From JAWXCM01 sp034408745 (GTDB lineage Bacteria > Acidobacteriota > Terriglobia > Bryobacterales > Bryobacteraceae), in contig JAWXCM010000179.1 of the NCBI GenBank assembly GCA_034408745.1, positions 1 through 45,810 of the forward strand: 45,810 bases of DNA, in the 5' to 3' direction. Within the stretch, counting starts at the first letter, position 1; the number at the start of each line of letters is the position of its first letter. Both the position numbers and the translations under genes were made by a program. Positions 42,785-45,810 of the stretch are shown piece by piece. The notes beneath the pieces are model-generated. The model was not told the DNA's origin, did no database searches, and saw only the letters and a list, made by a program, of their open reading frames with translations.

Positions 42785-43831
42785 TCATGCGGTGACAACA
42801 GCTTGTTTGAGTTGCCGCTCGAGGATTTCCGAGAAGATCCGTTCCAGGCTGTATTCGAGTTTCCATTTCGGATAATGCGAATGAATTTTAGAAAGATCTG
42901 AGATATAGCAGATATGATCGCCGATTCGGTTCTGGTCGGTCAGCGAGTATTCGAGCGGATATCCCAGGCCCTTCAGAATGTCGATCGTTTCCAGGATGGA
43001 CACGCTGTTCGCGCGGCCGCCACCGAGGTTGTATACCTCGCCGCACCGTGGGTTCGCGATGAACTCAAGGAACAGCGAGGCGACGTCATTGCAGTGAATC
43101 TGATCGCGAACCTGCTTGCCTTTGTAGCCGTGAATCGTGTAGGGCTGCCCGTGCACCGCGCAGCGCACGATGTAGGCGAGGTAGCCGTGGAGGGCAACCG
43201 CGGCGTGCTGCGGTCCGGTGAGGCAGCCACCACGGAAAACGCCAACCGGCATATTGAAATACCGGCCAAATTCCTGACAGACAATATCGGCAGCTACTTT
43301 GGAAGCACCGAACAGTGAGTGGAGGCACTGGTCGATGGACATGGTTTCATCGACGCCGTCACGGTCGGTGTAATCGTAGCGCTTTTCTTTCTCTTCGAGC
43401 GGCAGGTAATTCGGCCGGTCGCCATACACTTTATTGGTGCTGGTGAACAGAAATGGCGACTCTTTGCAGAAGTCGCGGGCTGCCACGAGCATGTTGAAGG
43501 TACCCGTCGCGTTGACGTCGAAATCCTCGTAGGGGATCGATGCTGCGCGGTCGTGTGACGGCTGGGCAGCGGTGTGAATGACAGCGTCCGGGCGTTCGGC
43601 TTCGAAAAGGTCACGCACGGCTTGCCGGTCACGAATGTCGACACGGAAATGCCGGTAGGAAGGAACGTCGCGACCGAGGGCGCTGACGTTGGCCTCAGTG
43701 GAACCGCCGGCTCCAAAGAACTGCTCCCTCATGTTGTTGTCAGTGCCTGCCACTGACCATCCGTGCTCCGCAAACGTGCGAACACACGCCGAACCGATGA
43801 GCCCGCCAGAGCCCGAAACAAGTACTTTCAT
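42785..43831 (-). CDS. rfbE: CDP-paratose 2-epimerase-type enzyme
   Basis: The 348-residue extended SDR has VSGSGGLIGSACVRTFAEHG, HTAAQPSHDRAASIPYEDF, STNKVYGDRPNYLPLEE, DETMSIDQCLHSLFGASKVA (with the Ser/Lys catalytic region), RGGCLTGPQHAAVALHGYLA and GYKGKQVRDQIHCNDVASLF. This sequence series is the pattern of CDP-paratose/tyvelose 2-epimerases (RfbE). It would interconvert CDP-paratose and CDP-tyvelose or a related 3,6-dideoxysugar. The other CDP-dideoxysugar genes (rfbF, rfbG, rfbH) are not in the window, so the exact substrate stays open. Confidence 0.82.
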   Translation of the reverse strand: MKVLVSGSGGLIGSACVRTFAEHGWSVAGTDNNMREQFFGAGGSTEANVSALGRDVPSYRHFRVDIRDRQAVRDLFEAERPDAVIHTAAQPSHDRAASIPYEDFDVNATGTFNMLVAARDFCKESPFLFTSTNKVYGDRPNYLPLEEKEKRYDYTDRDGVDETMSIDQCLHSLFGASKVAADIVCQEFGRYFNMPVGVFRGGCLTGPQHAAVALHGYLAYIVRCAVHGQPYTIHGYKGKQVRDQIHCNDVASLFLEFIANPRCGEVYNLGGGRANSVSILETIDILKGLGYPLEYSLTDQNRIGDHICYISDLSKIHSHYPKWKLEYSLERIFSEILERQLKQAVVTA

Positions 43832-43879
43832 TCTGAACTGACCACCTTTAAAGGGTTAGATTAGCACACGCGCGCGAGG

Positions 43880-44725
43880 CTAACCAGCATTGAGCCCGGT
43901 GTTAACCGGGGCCACGGGCTCGGAAACGGGCGTTGACGCGGGCTGCTGTTTTTCGTAATCACCGCGGCTGAAGTACTTTTCGAGCCAGCAATAAAGTGCG
44001 ATGAACAAATACCGACTGCCCATCTCTTTTAGCTTGAGTTTCGAGACACCGCTGCGCCGATTTCGCCAGGTAATCGGCATCGTCGTCCACGTATAGCCTC
44101 GAACGATCGTCTTGAGGGGGAGTTCTACGGTCAGATTAAAGTGAGGAGACAGGAACGGCCGGCAGCCATCGAGAGTTCTGGTTCGGTAGGCCTTAAAAGC
44201 GTTGGTGAAATCGTTCAGCGGCACACGAAACAGCATGCGCAGGAAGAAGTTCGCCATTCGATTCAGATACAACTTGTGCAGGGGATAGTCGATAACGCCA
44301 CCACCGCGCTGGAACCGGGAGCCAAACACGGCATCATACCCCTCATTCAGCAAATTCCAGTACCTGACAGCGTCGCGCGGATCGTCCGATTCGTCGGCCA
44401 TCATGACGATGATCGCGTCCCCTTTGGCCTGGTTGATGCCGTAAATTACGGCACGTCCGAAGCCGTGGAGGCCTTTGTTCTGAACCGGTCGAAGAGTTGG
44501 AATTCGGGCTGACTCGTTTTGAAGAATTTCCCACGTCGAATCGGTGCTGCCGTCGTCTACAACGATAATTTCGTGTGGTACACCCTGGAGCTGGAATTCG
44601 ACGAAAAGGTGCTCGACCGTACCGGCGACGCAACCCTCTTCGTTGTGTGCGGGGATCACGACGGACAGCGTTTGCAGCGTATCGGGAACACGCCGCGCTT
44701 CTAAGCTGGCAGAATCGGCTTGCAT
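43880..44725 (-). CDS. GT2 family glycosyltransferase (dolichyl-phosphate-mannose-synthase-like)
   Basis: The 281-residue protein has a GT-A domain: LSVVIPAHNEEGCVAGTVEH, IIVVDDGSTDSTWEIL, IIVMMADESDDPRDAVRYW (metal-binding acidic strand in the place of the usual DADLQDPP), GSRFQRGGGVIDYPLHKLY and DFTNAFKAYRTRTLDG. A KLKLKEMGSRYLFIALYCWL segment near the end is a probable membrane-associating helix. It likely loads a sugar onto a polyprenyl-phosphate carrier for use by an outer-face enzyme such as the membrane protein encoded downstream. It is the gene before rfbE on this strand. Confidence 0.88.
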   Translation of the reverse strand: MQADSASLEARRVPDTLQTLSVVIPAHNEEGCVAGTVEHLFVEFQLQGVPHEIIVVDDGSTDSTWEILQNESARIPTLRPVQNKGLHGFGRAVIYGINQAKGDAIIVMMADESDDPRDAVRYWNLLNEGYDAVFGSRFQRGGGVIDYPLHKLYLNRMANFFLRMLFRVPLNDFTNAFKAYRTRTLDGCRPFLSPHFNLTVELPLKTIVRGYTWTTMPITWRNRRSGVSKLKLKEMGSRYLFIALYCWLEKYFSRGDYEKQQPASTPVSEPVAPVNTGLNAG

Positions 44726-44786
44726 TGATGCAGCGGTATTTTAAGTGTAACAGCTTCGGCGCACCAGGTAACGGCGCTCTGAGCGA

Positions 44787-45810
44787 CTACCGTCCGATGG
44801 ACGTGAGCCGGCGTAGCTCCTGATCCCGATCCAACACGAGGCGCTGCGCATCGGCCAGAGCGGTTGCGTACAGCTCCGCTTCAGTCCGATAGTCCACCGC
44901 GACCCGGGAAGCCTGCTCGAATGCCGCCTGCAGCTTTTGAACTTCCGCATCACGCTCAACAACGAGCGACTGAACCTGCTCAAGCGCCCTCGCGTGAATC
45001 TCAAGCTCCGCGCGACACTGTACGGCAACGGCCGTGGCCTGCTCCAGAGCTTGTGTAACGTTTTGAAGGTCCTGTTGACGCTCGGCGAAGAGGGATTGTG
45101 CTTCGGCCAGCGCTTTGGAATAAGCTTCAAGCTCGCTTTGCGCCCGAATTGCGACGCCCGAGGCCTGGCTGAATGCCTGATCCAGCTTTCGTACCTCTGC
45201 ATCGCGGGCAGCGACAAGGGCCTGTGCGTCAGCGAGAGCTCGTGCGTATCGCTCCATCTCGGTGCGGTTGGTTTCCGCAATTTGCTCTGCCTGCTTAAAC
45301 GCAGCGTCGAGCTTTCGAACCATTTCGTCGCGTTCCGCCACCAGCGCCTGAGCATCACCGAACGCTGCTGCGTACCGTTTCATTTCTGCGCGGTTGGAAT
45401 CCGCGACTTCCGATGCCTGCGCCAGGGCGGCGCTGAGCTTTCGAATCTCCTCGTCCCGGGTAGCCACCAGAGCCTGCGCTTCCGCCAGAGCCCTGGCGAA
45501 ACCCTTCACTTCAGCCTGAGCCTTAACCGCGATCTCGGATGCCGAGTGAAAAGCGGTGCTTAGTTTTTGCACTTCCGTGTCGCCAGCGGCAACCAAGCCC
45601 TGCGCGTGCGCCAGTGCTGCCGCGGTGGCCTCCATTTCTGTCCGGTTGGCTGTAGCGAGCCGTGATGCTTCATCGAACGCCGCGGTGAGCTTCAGAACTT
45701 CCTGCTCGCGCTCGCCGACAAGCTGCTGTGCCTGTGCCAGAGCCGCGGCGTACCGTTCCATTTCAGCCTGATTTGTCCGGGCCAAAGTCGATGCCTGCTT
45801 ATATGCCGCA
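44787..45810 (-). CDS. Coiled-coil repeat protein (partial, start outside window)
   Basis: At least 341 residues are read from the window edge to the TAG at 44787-44789, and the frame is still open at base 45810, so the N-terminus lies outside. The TTG at 45783-45785 is an internal Leu codon. The sequence is a long coiled coil of exact 42-residue units, each close to MERYARALADAQALVAARDA then EVRKLDQAFSQAS and a linker ending in E. It ends in DRDQELRRLTSIGR. The missing front may be a methyltransferase or glycosyltransferase domain, because such coiled coils often end surface-polysaccharide enzymes, where they act as rulers or oligomerising stalks. This is inference. Confidence 0.8.
   Translation of the reverse strand, partial: AAYKQASTLARTNQAEMERYAAALAQAQQLVGEREQEVLKLTAAFDEASRLATANRTEMEATAAALAHAQGLVAAGDTEVQKLSTAFHSASEIAVKAQAEVKGFARALAEAQALVATRDEEIRKLSAALAQASEVADSNRAEMKRYAAAFGDAQALVAERDEMVRKLDAAFKQAEQIAETNRTEMERYARALADAQALVAARDAEVRKLDQAFSQASGVAIRAQSELEAYSKALAEAQSLFAERQQDLQNVTQALEQATAVAVQCRAELEIHARALEQVQSLVVERDAEVQKLQAAFEQASRVAVDYRTEAELYATALADAQRLVLDRDQELRRLTSIGR
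44880..45761 (-). repeat. Seven 126-base (42-codon) coding repeats
   Basis: Seven consecutive units of exactly 42 residues (six heptads) are counted without any length change, followed by a partial eighth and preceded by part of another at the window edge. Recurring landmarks are AQ.LV, (D)..(V/I/L).KL..A(F/L) and a final (N/A/C/Y)(R/Q)(T/A/S)E. Confidence 0.85.

Overview
The window is high-GC DNA from what looks like an acidobacterium of the Bryobacterales/Solibacter type. This placement is an inference from gene content: a DUF1501 tail, a planctomycete-type cytochrome gene, a Tat-leader Gfo/Idh/MocA oxidoreductase, multiheme cytochrome remnants and many tight one-strand operons. No rRNA or tRNA gene was seen, so the lineage is not proven.

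Positions 1-9000 hold the end of a DUF1501 gene, an exported alpha/beta hydrolase, a cytochrome/DUF1587 gene whose 3' half has been replaced by an ankyrin-type tail, and a complete three-gene tripartite RND efflux operon (outer membrane channel, adaptor lipoprotein, pump) joined by ATGA overlaps.

Positions 9000-12700 look like a plastic spot. There is an eight-haem cytochrome pseudogene with a deletion and two nonsense codons, and a collapsed chromate-transporter remnant. Beside them is an apparently intact two-gene operon: a TIR protein fused to two nucleoside-deoxyribosyltransferase-like Rossmann domains, and a HAD 5'(3')-deoxyribonucleotidase-like enzyme. This pair is the best candidate here for an undescribed (possibly anti-phage or nucleotide-signalling) system.

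Positions 12800-25000 are mostly housekeeping: a Gfo/Idh/MocA oxidoreductase, an exported protein of unknown function, an alpha-barrel protein paired with a 896-residue GT2-GT4 double glycosyltransferase, a DUF218 protein, a SpoU-type RNA methyltransferase, rarA, a PilZ protein, feoAB, and a divergent MerR-TPR regulator-like gene.

Positions 25000-45810 form a large surface-polysaccharide locus. A minus-strand operon (glycosyltransferase-like gene, rmlA, rmlC-like, rmlB, DUF4214 protein) diverges from a plus-strand operon (DUF4214 protein, GT4, DUF4214/coiled-coil protein, a 1016-residue GT with ten N-terminal repeats, a frameshifted GT2-GT4 gene, a small domain protein, an FkbM methyltransferase). 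Facing it is a second minus-strand operon: a 42-residue-repeat coiled-coil protein running off the window, a DPM-like GT2, a CDP-paratose 2-epimerase-type enzyme, a related SDR epimerase and a polytopic membrane protein. Together they would make dTDP- and CDP-activated deoxysugars and assemble and decorate a cell-surface glycan. The recurring DUF4214 units and the WY...HPLFD repeats suggest shared accessory modules for the glycosyltransferases.
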